The position numbers were made by a program, and so were the translations under genes. DNA of 64,000 nucleotides from Thermovibrio ammonificans HB-1 (GTDB lineage Bacteria > Aquificota > Aquificia > Desulfurobacteriales > Desulfurobacteriaceae): the NCBI RefSeq assembly GCF_000185805.1, contig NC_014926.1:638418-702417 (forward strand), written 5' to 3'. The notes beneath the pieces were generated by a model. The model had not been told where the DNA came from and ran no database searches. It saw nothing but the letters and a program-made list of their open reading frames with translations. The stretch's first letter is position 1, and the number at the start of each line of letters is the position of its first letter. Shown here in pieces: positions 40,440 to 49,885 of the stretch.

Positions 40440-41705
40440 ATGGAGAAGCTCCTCCTGAGAAACGTAGATAAGGAGAACTCCCACACGATAGAGGTCTACC
40501 TTAAGGGGGGCGGCTACAGCGCCCTCAGGAAGGCCTTGAAGGAGATGTCCCCCGACGACGTTGTTGAGGAGGTGAAGCTCAGCGGTCTGCGGGGAAGGGG
40601 AGGAGCGGGCTTCCCTACAGGAATGAAGTGGGAGTTTGCAGCTGCCGACCTTAAAGAGCCCAAGTTCTTCGTATGTAACGCCGACGAGGGCGAGCCCTGC
40701 ACTTTTAAAGACAGGGTAATCATCGAGAAAGACCCCCACGCCCTTATCGAGGGGATGTTGATAGGTGCCTACGCAACCGGGTGCCGCTACGGCTATATCT
40801 ACCTTAGGGGGGAGTACCCCATAGGCAAGAAAATCCTCGAGAGGGCCATAGCCGAAGCCTACGAGAAGGGTTTCCTCGGCGAGAACATACTCGGAACCGA
40901 CTTCTCCTTCGACCTTTACGTCCACAGCGGGGCCGGTGCCTACATCTGCGGCGAGGAGACCGCCCTTATAGAGTCTCTTGAGGGGAAGCGGGGAGAGCCC
41001 AGGATAAAGCCGCCCTTTCCCGTTAACGCCGGCTACCTGTGGAAGCCTACGGTTGTTAACAATGTGGAGACCCTTGCGAACGTCCCCCTCATAATAGAAA
41101 GAGGCGGAAAGTGGTACTCCCAGATAGGCTCACCGGACTGCCCGGGGCCGAAGCTCTTCCCCGTTAGCGGTAAGGTGAAGAGGCCCGGGGTTTACGAGCT
41201 CCCGATGGGCACTCCCTTGAGGGAGATAATCTTTGAACACGCCGGCGGTATAGTGAAAGACCGTAAGCTGAAGGCCGTGTTCCCCGGAGGAGCCTCAAGC
41301 TCCCTCCTTACCGCCGACGAGATAGACGTTCCCATGGACTTCCCCTCCCTTGCCAAGGCCGGAACGATGCTCGGTTCCGGAGCGATTATGGTTCTCGACG
41401 AAACCGACTGTGTAGTTAAGGCCGCTTTGAGGCTAATAGAGTTCTTCAGGCACGAGTCCTGCGGTAAGTGTACCCCGTGTAGGGAAGGAACCGACTGGCT
41501 CGTTAGGATTATGAGGCGGATAGAGGAGGGACTCGGAACGGAGGAGGACTTAGATACGATACTCTCCGTTTCCGAGACCATGGAGAACTCCTTCTGCGGC
41601 CTCGGAATGGCCGCCCACAACCCGGTGGCGTCTTCGGTGAGGAAGTTCAGGGATGAGTTCCTGGAGCACATAAAACTGGGAAGATGTCCTTTCAGGAGCG
41701 GTTAG
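40440..41705 (+). CDS. nuoF: NADH-quinone oxidoreductase subunit F
   Basis: A 421-residue flavoprotein that oxidises NADH. GLRGRGGAGFPTGMKWEF at 49-66 binds NADH; GAGAYICGEETALIESLEG near 164 binds FMN. The 4Fe-4S cluster N3 is held by CGKCTPCREGTDW near 340 and a later Cys in NSFCGLGMAA. Starts directly after the nuoE stop. Confidence 0.96.
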   Translation: MEKLLLRNVDKENSHTIEVYLKGGGYSALRKALKEMSPDDVVEEVKLSGLRGRGGAGFPTGMKWEFAAADLKEPKFFVCNADEGEPCTFKDRVIIEKDPHALIEGMLIGAYATGCRYGYIYLRGEYPIGKKILERAIAEAYEKGFLGENILGTDFSFDLYVHSGAGAYICGEETALIESLEGKRGEPRIKPPFPVNAGYLWKPTVVNNVETLANVPLIIERGGKWYSQIGSPDCPGPKLFPVSGKVKRPGVYELPMGTPLREIIFEHAGGIVKDRKLKAVFPGGASSSLLTADEIDVPMDFPSLAKAGTMLGSGAIMVLDETDCVVKAALRLIEFFRHESCGKCTPCREGTDWLVRIMRRIEEGLGTEEDLDTILSVSETMENSFCGLGMAAHNPVASSVRKFRDEFLEHIKLGRCPFRSG

Positions 41706-41706
41706 T

Positions 41707-43893
41707 ATGGAGAGCTTCAAAATAGTCATAGACGGAAAGGAGTGTGAGGCCTTTCCCGGAGAGACCGTTCTGGAGGTAGCAGAGCGTAACGGCATTCTCA
41801 TACCGGTCTTCTGCTACCACAAGGAGCTCCGCCCCGAAGGGGCCTGCCGTGTTTGCCTCGTTGAAGTGGAAGGGGCCCCGAGGCTTGCAACCGCCTGCAC
41901 GCTGAAGGCCATGCCCGATATGGTGGTGAAAACCAACACCGAAAGGGTAAAGCGTGCAAGGGCCGGAGTCATAGAGCTCATACTCAACAACCACACCCTT
42001 GAGTGTCCCATATGCGATAAGTCCGGGGAGTGTGAGCTCCAGATGACCGGCTTCAGGTTCGGCCCCAAGAAGTCCCGCTACAGGGAGCCCCGCCGGGAAA
42101 AGGACGTTGTTATTCAGGGGCCCCTCATTGAGATTGACAACGACAGGTGTATTCTCTGCCGCCGCTGTATAAGGATGTGCGGCGAGAATATGGGCAACAG
42201 GGTTTTGGGTATTCTCAAAAGGGGTTACAAGGCCTACATCTCCCCCTTCAACGGGGACTTTATAGAGAGCGGCTGCGAGCACTGCGGCAGCTGCGTCGAT
42301 GTATGTCCGGTCGGCTCCCTCCTCGACAGGGCCTTTAAATACAAGGATAGGCCCTGGAGAATGGAGAAGACCTGGACAACCTGTACCCTCTGCGGAACCG
42401 GCTGCAGGCTGGAGGTCGATACCTACCACGGCCGTATAAAGAGGGTTGTCGGCCGTATAGGGGTCAACAGCGGCCACAACAGGGGATACCTGTGCATCAG
42501 AGGTAAGTGGGGCTGGGACTCTGTTTACTCCGACAGGAGGCTTTCTGAGCCCCTTGTAAAAGAAGGAGAAGAGCTCAAGAAGGTATCCCTTGAAGAGGCC
42601 TTAAAGAGGCTCGGCGAGATTGTAAGGGGACGTAAGGTAAACCTCTTTGTCGGGAGCTCCCTTACAAACGAGGAGCTTCAGGCCCTTAAAGGGCGCTTCG
42701 GAGACGTTGCCGCATCCGACGCCTACGGATACGGTGCCCTTCTTAGGGGAGTGGCCTCCGTAAGGGGCTCACTGAAAACCGACCCCTTCACCTCCCTTTA
42801 CGACGCCGACGTTATATTCGTTGTGGGCGACTTCATAAACCGGCTTACCCCCGTAGTTGCCACCCTTTTAAGGCTTGCAGTTATCCAAAGGGGGAAGAGG
42901 CTCGTGAGGGTGGGAACCTTCGACGAGCCGAAGCTTGACTCTGTGGCCTTTAAGAGCCTTAAGGTTGACCAGTGGGAGCTTATAGACACCCTGAAGCACC
43001 TTATAGTAGGCACCTTCGATACCTCCTTTACCTCTGGTAACAGGGAGGTGGATACGCTCGCAAAGAGCCTCCGGGGGAAGAAGCTGGGCTTTCTCATATC
43101 CCCGTTCCTCGCCTTCTCGCCGGAAGGTTACGAGGTGGCAAAAACCGTTGCCTTTTTGGCAGACAGGCTCGGAGCACCGGTTGTGGCCGTGCCTCCTAAG
43201 GTTAACGCAAAGAGCGTTGTGAAGCTCTTTAAACTCAAAAAGCCCTCCGAGCTTAACGGCTCGGTCAACCTCCTCGTAGACGTTGACTTCCTCAGGGACT
43301 TCCCCGGCGAGGAGCTTCCAAAGGCCGACTACACCGTAATACTCACCCCCTACTACACCCACGAGCTTCCCCAGGCCGACCTGGTCATTCCCATAGAGGT
43401 GGGCCTTGAGAAGTCGGGAACCGTTGAGGGGGTTCAGGGGAGCTTGAAGCTCGAACCCGCCGTTACCTCCGACTACTCCCTCATTGAGATAGTGAACTCC
43501 CTGCCGGCTACAACCGTTGAGTCTGTTGAGCCGCAAAGGGTGGAGCTCTCTAAGGAACCGGGCATATCACGCCTTTCAAAACCCAAGGGGCTCTACCTTA
43601 CCGTAGTTTCAACAAGGACCGGTTGGAACTCCGTAAGCTACTACTCCTCTAACGTGGCCTCCGTTGCAGAGGGGGACCGGCTCCTTCTGAACCCCAAAGA
43701 TGCTCCTGAAGGCTCGAGCCTTGTAACCGTTAAAACCGAGGGGGGCCGCCTTACCCTGCCCTTTGAAACATCAGAGGCCGTTCCCGAGGGCCACGTTCTT
43801 CTCCTTGTAGAGAACGTTACGCGGGATATATCTAACCTTATAAGGGGGGCTTTCCCCGCCACCTCGGGAATCCCCTGTGAGCTGGAGGCGTGA
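41707..43893 (+). CDS. nuoG: NADH-quinone oxidoreductase subunit G
   Basis: A 728-residue iron-sulfur subunit. 2Fe-2S N1b: C36, C47, C50, C64. The His-Cys3 cluster N5 follows in HTLECPICDKSGECELQ, then ferredoxin-type sites CILCRRCIRMCGE and CEHCGSCVDVCPVGS. Next comes CTLCGTGC plus a Cys about 27 residues on (GYLCIRGKW): the extra N7 cluster site known from E. coli and Thermus. The C-terminal half is a degenerate molybdopterin oxidoreductase domain without cofactor motifs. ATG one base after nuoF. Confidence 0.95.
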   Translation: MESFKIVIDGKECEAFPGETVLEVAERNGILIPVFCYHKELRPEGACRVCLVEVEGAPRLATACTLKAMPDMVVKTNTERVKRARAGVIELILNNHTLECPICDKSGECELQMTGFRFGPKKSRYREPRREKDVVIQGPLIEIDNDRCILCRRCIRMCGENMGNRVLGILKRGYKAYISPFNGDFIESGCEHCGSCVDVCPVGSLLDRAFKYKDRPWRMEKTWTTCTLCGTGCRLEVDTYHGRIKRVVGRIGVNSGHNRGYLCIRGKWGWDSVYSDRRLSEPLVKEGEELKKVSLEEALKRLGEIVRGRKVNLFVGSSLTNEELQALKGRFGDVAASDAYGYGALLRGVASVRGSLKTDPFTSLYDADVIFVVGDFINRLTPVVATLLRLAVIQRGKRLVRVGTFDEPKLDSVAFKSLKVDQWELIDTLKHLIVGTFDTSFTSGNREVDTLAKSLRGKKLGFLISPFLAFSPEGYEVAKTVAFLADRLGAPVVAVPPKVNAKSVVKLFKLKKPSELNGSVNLLVDVDFLRDFPGEELPKADYTVILTPYYTHELPQADLVIPIEVGLEKSGTVEGVQGSLKLEPAVTSDYSLIEIVNSLPATTVESVEPQRVELSKEPGISRLSKPKGLYLTVVSTRTGWNSVSYYSSNVASVAEGDRLLLNPKDAPEGSSLVTVKTEGGRLTLPFETSEAVPEGHVLLLVENVTRDISNLIRGAFPATSGIPCELEA

Positions 43894-44366
43894 TGGTAAA
43901 GGTTGAGCTGGCCAAAGAGTTTCCGCTGTTTGAGAACTTTACCGAGAAGGAGCTGAAGGAGATTGCCGAGTACCTCGACTACAAGGTCTTCCCCAAGGGG
44001 GAAGTTCTGTTTGAAGAGGGAGACCCGGGCGACAAGATATTCTTCATCGTTAAGGGAAGAGTCGGACTCTACAGGCCCGACCCGTTCGGCAACCCCGTGA
44101 AGGTGGCCGTTAGCGACGAGGGCACTCCCCTCGGAGAGCTCTCCTTCTTCAGCAACAGGCTCCACTCCTCAAAGGGGGTTGCCCTTAAGGAGACCCACGC
44201 CCTTATCCTGACCAAGGAAGGGTACGAGAAGCTGAAGGAGCAGGACCCCCACCTGGCGGTGAAGCTCCTTGAGGAGATAGCCAGGGTAATAGCCGAAAGG
44301 CTCAAAGAGATGAACAAGAAGTTCGTGGATACAACCTGCTTCATCTGGGGAGGTCCTAAGAAGTGA
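43893..44366 (+). CDS. Cyclic-nucleotide-binding-domain protein inside the nuo operon
   Basis: A 157-residue CRP-fold protein consisting of a cNMP-binding domain (FEEGDPGDKIFFIVKGRVGL near residue 45, PLGELSFFSNRLHSS near 84) and a final long helix. There is no helix-turn-helix, so it should not bind DNA. The phosphate-binding cassette is altered: the usual Arg-(Ser/Thr/Ala)-Ala after GE is LHSS, with an Arg two residues earlier. Binding of cAMP or cGMP is therefore doubtful. The C-terminus has a Cys (TTCFIWGG). TGATG junction with nuoG and a four-base overlap with nuoH show that it is translated as part of the complex I operon. No known complex I subunit has this fold; a regulatory or assembly role is inference. 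Confidence 0.8.
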   Translation: MVKVELAKEFPLFENFTEKELKEIAEYLDYKVFPKGEVLFEEGDPGDKIFFIVKGRVGLYRPDPFGNPVKVAVSDEGTPLGELSFFSNRLHSSKGVALKETHALILTKEGYEKLKEQDPHLAVKLLEEIARVIAERLKEMNKKFVDTTCFIWGGPKK

Positions 44367-45322
44367 CAGAGCACCTGTTGAGCTTGCTTTTCATAGTTCT
44401 GCTGATGCTCGTGGCGGTTCCTCCCATCACTTACCTTGAACGTAAAGTCCTCGGCCACATGCAGCAGCGTCCCGGGCCTATGGTTGTAGGTCCTCACGGG
44501 ATACTTCAACCTCTGGCCGACGCCATAAAGCTCATTTTCAAAGAGGACGTTGTTCCGAAGGGAGCAGACAGGCTCCTCTTTATGCTCGCTCCCTCCTTTA
44601 GCGTTTTTGCAGCCCTACTTGCCGCCTCGGTGGTTCCGATTGGCTTTATAAACGCCGTGCCTATGAAGTCTGCCCTCCTCTTTGTAATGGCTATGAGTGC
44701 CATCTCCATATACGCCCTGTTCCTTGCGGGCTACTCCTCCAACGATAAGTACTCGTTCCTTGCCGGAATGAGGGCTGCGGCTCAGGTCCTCGGCTTTGAG
44801 CTGCCGATGGGGTTTGCCCTTATGGCCGCCGTTATACTTTTTGGCTCCTTCGACTTTAACGAGATAGTTAAGTGGCAGCAGGCCCACGGCTGGGGAATAC
44901 TCTACCAGCCTATAGCTTTCCTCATATTCCTCATTATGATGGTTGCCGAAGTCGGGCGTCCGCCCTTCGACCTTCCCGAAGGTGAGAGTGAGCTTGTCGG
45001 AGGTTTTCACACCGAGTACTCGGGTATGCGTTTTGCGGCCTTTTTCTTCGGGGAGTACATCAACATTATCGTCCTCTCCCTGGTTGTGACCCTCCTCTTC
45101 TTCGGAGGTTGGAGCGGACCCTTTGCAGATAAGTTTCCCGTTCTCGGTGTGGTTTACCACCTGGGAAAGGCGGCCTTTTTCGTGTTCCTGACCTTCTGGC
45201 TCAGGGCAACGTTCCCCCGTTACAGGTTCGACCAGATGCTCTCGATTATGTGGAAGGTGATGCTTCCCCTCTCTATTTTGAACCTGTTCGTTGCGGCTTT
45301 TGAAGCTCTGGTGGTGAGGTAG
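44363..45322 (+). CDS. nuoH: NADH-quinone oxidoreductase subunit H
   Basis: A 319-residue membrane subunit next to the quinone site, about eight helices. PPITYLERKVLGHMQQRPGP, GPHGILQPLADAIKLIFKED and VAEVGRPPFDLPEGESELVG are conserved family loops lining the quinone tunnel. GTG start overlaps the preceding gene by four bases. Confidence 0.95.
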   Translation: MTEHLLSLLFIVLLMLVAVPPITYLERKVLGHMQQRPGPMVVGPHGILQPLADAIKLIFKEDVVPKGADRLLFMLAPSFSVFAALLAASVVPIGFINAVPMKSALLFVMAMSAISIYALFLAGYSSNDKYSFLAGMRAAAQVLGFELPMGFALMAAVILFGSFDFNEIVKWQQAHGWGILYQPIAFLIFLIMMVAEVGRPPFDLPEGESELVGGFHTEYSGMRFAAFFFGEYINIIVLSLVVTLLFFGGWSGPFADKFPVLGVVYHLGKAAFFVFLTFWLRATFPRYRFDQMLSIMWKVMLPLSILNLFVAAFEALVVR

Positions 45323-45324
45323 CG

Positions 45325-45783
45325 ATGAGCATACTGAAAAAGGCCTTGATGATAGACCTCTTGAAGGGAATGAAGGTTACGCTCAAAACCGCCTTCAAGC
45401 CTACCGTTACCGTTCACTACCCCTTTGAGAAGGTTCCTCCCAGGGAGAGGTTCCGGGGGATACACGCCTTAAAGCTCAATCCTGACGGCTCTTACAGGTG
45501 TGAGGCCTGCTACCTGTGTGCCGAGATGTGCCCGAGTAACGTTATCGATATGGAGATGACAGAGGGGAAAGACGGCAAAAAGGAGCTTGTTGACTTTACC
45601 GTTGACCTTACTCGCTGCCTTTTCTGCGGGCTCTGCGTTGAGGCGTGCCCCAGGGATGCCATAGTGATGACCGATATCTACGAGTTCTCCCAGTACGAAG
45701 TGGGTAAACTTATCCTTCACAAGGAAGACCTTATGAAGCTCGGACGCTACTACCAGGAGAGGGAGAGGAGTAGGAGAGGGTGA
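45325..45783 (+). CDS. nuoI: NADH-quinone oxidoreductase subunit I
   Basis: A 152-residue ferredoxin-like subunit with clusters N6a and N6b. Two motifs, CEACYLCAEMCPSNVI and CLFCGLCVEACPRDAI, give eight Cys ligands. The N-terminal amphipathic helix contacts NuoH. ATG two bases after nuoH. The stop overlaps the nuoJ ATG. Confidence 0.95.
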   Translation: MSILKKALMIDLLKGMKVTLKTAFKPTVTVHYPFEKVPPRERFRGIHALKLNPDGSYRCEACYLCAEMCPSNVIDMEMTEGKDGKKELVDFTVDLTRCLFCGLCVEACPRDAIVMTDIYEFSQYEVGKLILHKEDLMKLGRYYQERERSRRG

Positions 45784-46262
45784 TGGCTGAGTTTTTCTAC
45801 TACCTGTTCGGCGTTATTGCCGTTGTTTTTGCGGCTGTTGCCGTTACCGCTAAAAACGTTATCAGGGGAGGGGTTGCCCTCCTGGGGACCTTTGTAGCGC
45901 TCGGAGGCCTCTACTTTTCGGTTGGAGCCGAGTTTATAGGCATAGTTCAGGTTATAGTCTACGGAGGGGCGATAATAGTTCTCTACCTGTTTGCCCTTAT
46001 GACCTTAGACCTGAAGAGGATGGAGGGAGAACCTGTAAGGCTCTTTTCGGTTGCTGCCGGTGGGTTCCTGTCTTTGGCCCTTGTTGCCATTATAGTTTAC
46101 GGAGGGTTCAGCTTTTTTGGGAGCGTTCACCCGGCGGTTTCTACGGCTAAGGGTCTTGCAGGTCCGCTCTTTTATAGGTTTCTGCTGCCTTTTGAAGTTG
46201 TCTCCGTTCTCCTATTGGTTGCTACAATCGGGGCAGTTTCGGTTGGAAGGGGGAAGGAATGA
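45783..46262 (+). CDS. nuoJ: NADH-quinone oxidoreductase subunit J
   Basis: A 159-residue membrane subunit, five helices. GGVALLGTFVALGGLYFSVG and EFIGIVQVIVYGGAIIVLYL, the latter with the family's conserved helix-3 region and pi-bulge, are recognisable. ATG chosen at the TGATG junction with nuoI; GTG one codon earlier is possible. Confidence 0.93.
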   Translation: MAEFFYYLFGVIAVVFAAVAVTAKNVIRGGVALLGTFVALGGLYFSVGAEFIGIVQVIVYGGAIIVLYLFALMTLDLKRMEGEPVRLFSVAAGGFLSLALVAIIVYGGFSFFGSVHPAVSTAKGLAGPLFYRFLLPFEVVSVLLLVATIGAVSVGRGKE

Positions 46263-46558
46263 GCCCTTTCGGACTTTTCCTTGTGAGTGCGTTGCTTTTC
46301 GGTATAGGTATGTTTGGGGTTATCGTTAGGAGAAACGTTATCTCCCTCTTTTTCTCCCTTGAGCTCCTTCTCAACAGCGTAAACGTTCTCCTTGTAGGTT
46401 TTTCGAAGCTCCACGGTAACCTGTTCGGTGAGATTTTCGTCTTTTTCGTCCTTGCGGTTGCTGCCGCCGAGGCGGCGGTGGGCCTTGCGATTGTTGTGGC
46501 CCTTTACAGGCTCAGGAAGAGCACCAACACGGAAGATTTCTCTCTGCTGAGGTGGTAG
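46259..46558 (+). CDS. nuoK: NADH-quinone oxidoreductase subunit K
   Basis: A 99-residue, three-helix proton-channel subunit. FSLELLLNSVNVLLVGF and VLAVAAAEAAVGLAIVVALY hold the two buried Glu residues of the family. It overlaps nuoJ by four bases. Confidence 0.94.
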   Translation: MSPFGLFLVSALLFGIGMFGVIVRRNVISLFFSLELLLNSVNVLLVGFSKLHGNLFGEIFVFFVLAVAAAEAAVGLAIVVALYRLRKSTNTEDFSLLRW

Positions 46559-46559
46559 T

Positions 46560-48425
46560 ATGGGAGTGAACTTTGCCATAGCCGTTTTACCCCTTGTATC
46601 GTTTCTGCTTGCAGGTTTCGGGGTTCTGTTCAGGATACCCTCCTTTAAGAACCGCTCCCACTACTTCGGCCTTGTTGCTGTTGGAATCTCCCTGCTCTTT
46701 TCATTTGTGGAGCTCTTCAAGGTAATGGGCGGGGAAGTTATCACCGAGCACTGGTTTACCTGGGTGGTTTCCGGCGGACTCTCTGCCTCCTTCGGGGCTT
46801 ACGTAGACTCCCTTACGGCAGTTATGCTGGTTGTTGTGACCTTTGTCTCCTTCTTCGTTCACATGTACTCAATAGGCTACATGAAGGGAGACCCCGGCTA
46901 CGACAGGTTCTTTGCCTACTTGGGGCTTTTCACCTTCTCCATGCTGGTTCTGGTTATGTCTCCCAACTTTTTGCAGCTTTTCTTCGGTTGGGAGGCGGTT
47001 GGCCTTTCTTCTTACCTGCTTATAGGCTTTTGGTTTAAGAGGAAGAGGGCTGCAGATGCGGCCATTAAGGCCTTCCTTATGAACAGGGTGGGCGACTTCC
47101 TCTTCATCCTCGGGATTGTGCTTATATTCTGGACCTTCAACAGCCTCGACTTCGATGCCGTTTTCTCCTCGGTTAACGGCGTTTCCAAGGGGATTGTTTC
47201 TGCCATAGCCCTGCTTCTCCTCGGCGGTGCTGTGGGTAAGTCGGCGCAGTTTCCGCTACACACCTGGCTTGCCGACGCCATGGAGGGCCCGACTCCCATA
47301 TCCGCCCTCATTCACGCGGCTACTATGGTTGCTGCGGGTGTTTTTATGGTTGCCCGCTGCGCTCCAATATACGATGCGAGTTCGGTTCTTGAGGTTGTAG
47401 GCATTATAGGTGTTATTACGGCCTTCGGTGCGGCCACTATCGGTCTTACCCAGTTCGATATAAAGAGGGTGCTTGCCTACTCTACCCTCTCTCAGCTCGG
47501 TTACATGTTTGCGGCTTTGGGGGTTGGTGCTTACGTGTTTGCGATGTTTCACCTGTTTACCCACGCCTTCTTTAAGGCCCTGCTCTTTTTGGGTTCCGGT
47601 AGCGTTATCCACGCCATGGACGGTGAGCAGGATATAAGGAGGATGGGTGGCCTTTATAAGTACATGCCGGTAACTACCGTTACTTTCATAATAGGAACCC
47701 TTGCCCTTGTGGGAATTCCTCCCCTTGCCGGCTTTTTCAGTAAGGAGGAGATTATCCTCTCTACTTACGCTAACGGACATTTAGTTTTCTGGTTCTTCCT
47801 CGTTGTGGGAGCCATGTTAACGGCGCTCTACATGGGAAGGCTTGTTTTTCTGGTCTTCTTCGGGGAGGAGCGTTTTGAGCCCCGGGAGAAGAAGCACCTT
47901 CACGAGTCTCCTGCAGTTATGACCGTACCTCTGATTGTGCTCTCTGTACCCTCTGTTTTCGCCGGTTTTCTGAAGGAGTGGTTTGAGCACTTTGTAGGAG
48001 AGGTTGTTCCCAATCACGTCCATGAGGTTGAGGCGGGGGTGAAGCTCTTTGTTTCGGCTACCACTTTGTCGCTTGCGGTTTTCGGACTTTTTGTTGCGGC
48101 CCTTTTCTACTACTGGAGAAAGCTTTCGCCGGAAGCCATCACGGAGAACCCCCTTATCCGTCCCCTTTATCTCCTTCTCTATAACAAGTACTACTTCGAC
48201 GAGATTTACGGTTTCCTGTTTGTGAGGGGAGTAGGTTTCGGGGGCGGAAAGCTTGCCAACTTTGTCGATAGGTACGTTATAGACGGAATTGTTAACGGCG
48301 TTGCCGTTGTTACGAAGTGGTGTGGGGAGGCTCTCAGAATTACCCAAACCGGGGTTGTTAATAACTACGCGGCCTATTTTGCACTCGGTATCATTTTGGC
48401 GGCTCTAATTCTCTTGTTGGTGTAG
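46560..48425 (+). CDS. nuoL: NADH-quinone oxidoreductase subunit L
   Basis: A 621-residue antiporter-like proton pump subunit at the end of the membrane arm. FGWEAVGLSSYLLIGFWFKR (key Glu) near residue 141, HTWLADAMEGPTPISALIHA (key Lys/His region) near 235, HLFTHAFFKALLFLG near 330. The C-terminal long lateral helix region is present. ATG one base after nuoK. Confidence 0.95.
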   Translation: MGVNFAIAVLPLVSFLLAGFGVLFRIPSFKNRSHYFGLVAVGISLLFSFVELFKVMGGEVITEHWFTWVVSGGLSASFGAYVDSLTAVMLVVVTFVSFFVHMYSIGYMKGDPGYDRFFAYLGLFTFSMLVLVMSPNFLQLFFGWEAVGLSSYLLIGFWFKRKRAADAAIKAFLMNRVGDFLFILGIVLIFWTFNSLDFDAVFSSVNGVSKGIVSAIALLLLGGAVGKSAQFPLHTWLADAMEGPTPISALIHAATMVAAGVFMVARCAPIYDASSVLEVVGIIGVITAFGAATIGLTQFDIKRVLAYSTLSQLGYMFAALGVGAYVFAMFHLFTHAFFKALLFLGSGSVIHAMDGEQDIRRMGGLYKYMPVTTVTFIIGTLALVGIPPLAGFFSKEEIILSTYANGHLVFWFFLVVGAMLTALYMGRLVFLVFFGEERFEPREKKHLHESPAVMTVPLIVLSVPSVFAGFLKEWFEHFVGEVVPNHVHEVEAGVKLFVSATTLSLAVFGLFVAALFYYWRKLSPEAITENPLIRPLYLLLYNKYYFDEIYGFLFVRGVGFGGGKLANFVDRYVIDGIVNGVAVVTKWCGEALRITQTGVVNNYAAYFALGIILAALILLLV

Positions 48426-48435
48426 GGGTGGCTTA

Positions 48436-49884
48436 ATGGTTGGTGTGCTGTTAATCGTTCCTCTGATTGGAGCTCTTGCCGTTGCTTTGTGCAGGAGCGA
48501 TTTGAGGGCAAGGTGGATTGCCCTCGGGTTCACGGCGGTTGAGCTTCTCATCTCTCTGGTTATGTGGTGGAAGTTTGACCTTTCAAAGCCCGGGTTTCAG
48601 TTCGTAGAGGTTGCAAACTGGCTACCTAACCTGTCGGTTAAGTACAAAGTGGGAGTGGACGGCCTCAGCCTGATAATGGTGGTTATGACTACGCTTTTAA
48701 CCTTTGTGGCCGTGGCTTCGGCCTGGTCTTACATAGAGAGAAGGAGGAAGCTCTTTTATGCCCTCCTTTTAATGCTTGAAACGGCCATGGTGGGCGTTTT
48801 TGTCTCCCTGGACCTGCTGCTCTTTTACATTTTCTGGGAGGCGATGCTGATTCCGATGGCCCTTATCATCGGAATCTGGGGAGGCGAGAGGCGGATATAC
48901 TCCGCTTTAAAGTTCTTCATCTACACCTTTGCGGGCAGTATCTTTCTGCTCATCGGTATGGTTGTTCTCGTTATCGTTTACGGCGGGTTAACCGGTCAGT
49001 ATACCTTCGACATACAGCAGCTTACCGCCGTTAAGCTTCCCGTTGAGCTTCAGAAGTGGCTCTTCTGGGCCTTCTTCCTGGCGTTTGCGGTTAAAGTTCC
49101 CGTTTTCCCCTTTCACACGTGGTTGCCCGATGCCCACGTTGAGGCTCCCACCCCCGGTAGCGTCATCCTCGCCGGTGTTCTCCTCAAGATGGGAACCTAC
49201 GGTTTCCTCAGGTTCTCCCTACCCCTCTTCCCCGATGCCTATAGGGAGTTTGCTCCCGTTATATTCGCCCTCGGCGTTGTGGCGATAATCTACACGGCAC
49301 TTGTTGCCCTGGTTCAGGACGACGTTAAAAAGGTTGTTGCCTATAGCTCCGTTTCCCACATGGGATTTGTGATGATTGGTCTCTTCTCCCTTAACGTTCA
49401 GGGTATAGAAGGAGCGGTCTTTCAGATGCTCAACCACGGCCTTGTAAGCGCTGCCCTCTTTTTCCTGGTGGGTGCCATTTACGAGCGTCTGCACACCCGC
49501 AGTATCCGTAAGATGGGCGGACTCGCAGAGTTTGCCCCTAAGCTTGCCACGCTCGCCATGCTCTTCACGATGGCAAACGTAGGTTTGCCGGGAACGAGCT
49601 CCTTCATAGGTGAGTTCCTTACGATTTTGGGGGGCTTTAAGGCTGCAACCTGGGTCGGCGTTCTCATGGCCCTTGGTGTTATCTTCGGTGCCGCGTACAT
49701 GCTCTACATGTACAGGAACGTCTTCTTCCTTGAGCCCAAAATTCTCTCCTTTAAAGACCTTAACAGGAGAGAGTTCCTTGCGCTTGCGCTCTTGGCCGTT
49801 CTTGTTGTTTGGTGGGGCTTTAACCCCGAATTTGTTATGAAGTACATACACACCTATACGGCAGCTCTTCTGAGGGGAGTGTAA
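48436..49884 (+). CDS. nuoM: NADH-quinone oxidoreductase subunit M
   Basis: A 482-residue antiporter-like subunit. LLFYIFWEAMLIPMALIIGI near residue 133, FHTWLPDAHVEAPTPGSVIL near 224 and HMGFVMIGLFSLNVQGIEGA near 308 are conserved. About fourteen helices. Ten bases after nuoL, the largest gap in the operon. Confidence 0.95.
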   Translation: MVGVLLIVPLIGALAVALCRSDLRARWIALGFTAVELLISLVMWWKFDLSKPGFQFVEVANWLPNLSVKYKVGVDGLSLIMVVMTTLLTFVAVASAWSYIERRRKLFYALLLMLETAMVGVFVSLDLLLFYIFWEAMLIPMALIIGIWGGERRIYSALKFFIYTFAGSIFLLIGMVVLVIVYGGLTGQYTFDIQQLTAVKLPVELQKWLFWAFFLAFAVKVPVFPFHTWLPDAHVEAPTPGSVILAGVLLKMGTYGFLRFSLPLFPDAYREFAPVIFALGVVAIIYTALVALVQDDVKKVVAYSSVSHMGFVMIGLFSLNVQGIEGAVFQMLNHGLVSAALFFLVGAIYERLHTRSIRKMGGLAEFAPKLATLAMLFTMANVGLPGTSSFIGEFLTILGGFKAATWVGVLMALGVIFGAAYMLYMYRNVFFLEPKILSFKDLNRREFLALALLAVLVVWWGFNPEFVMKYIHTYTAALLRGV

Positions 49885-49885
49885 G

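Noticed and set aside
41692-42477. 261-residue frame opposite nuoG
   Set aside because: Complement of iron-sulfur coding sequence; no start signal and no recognisable motif.
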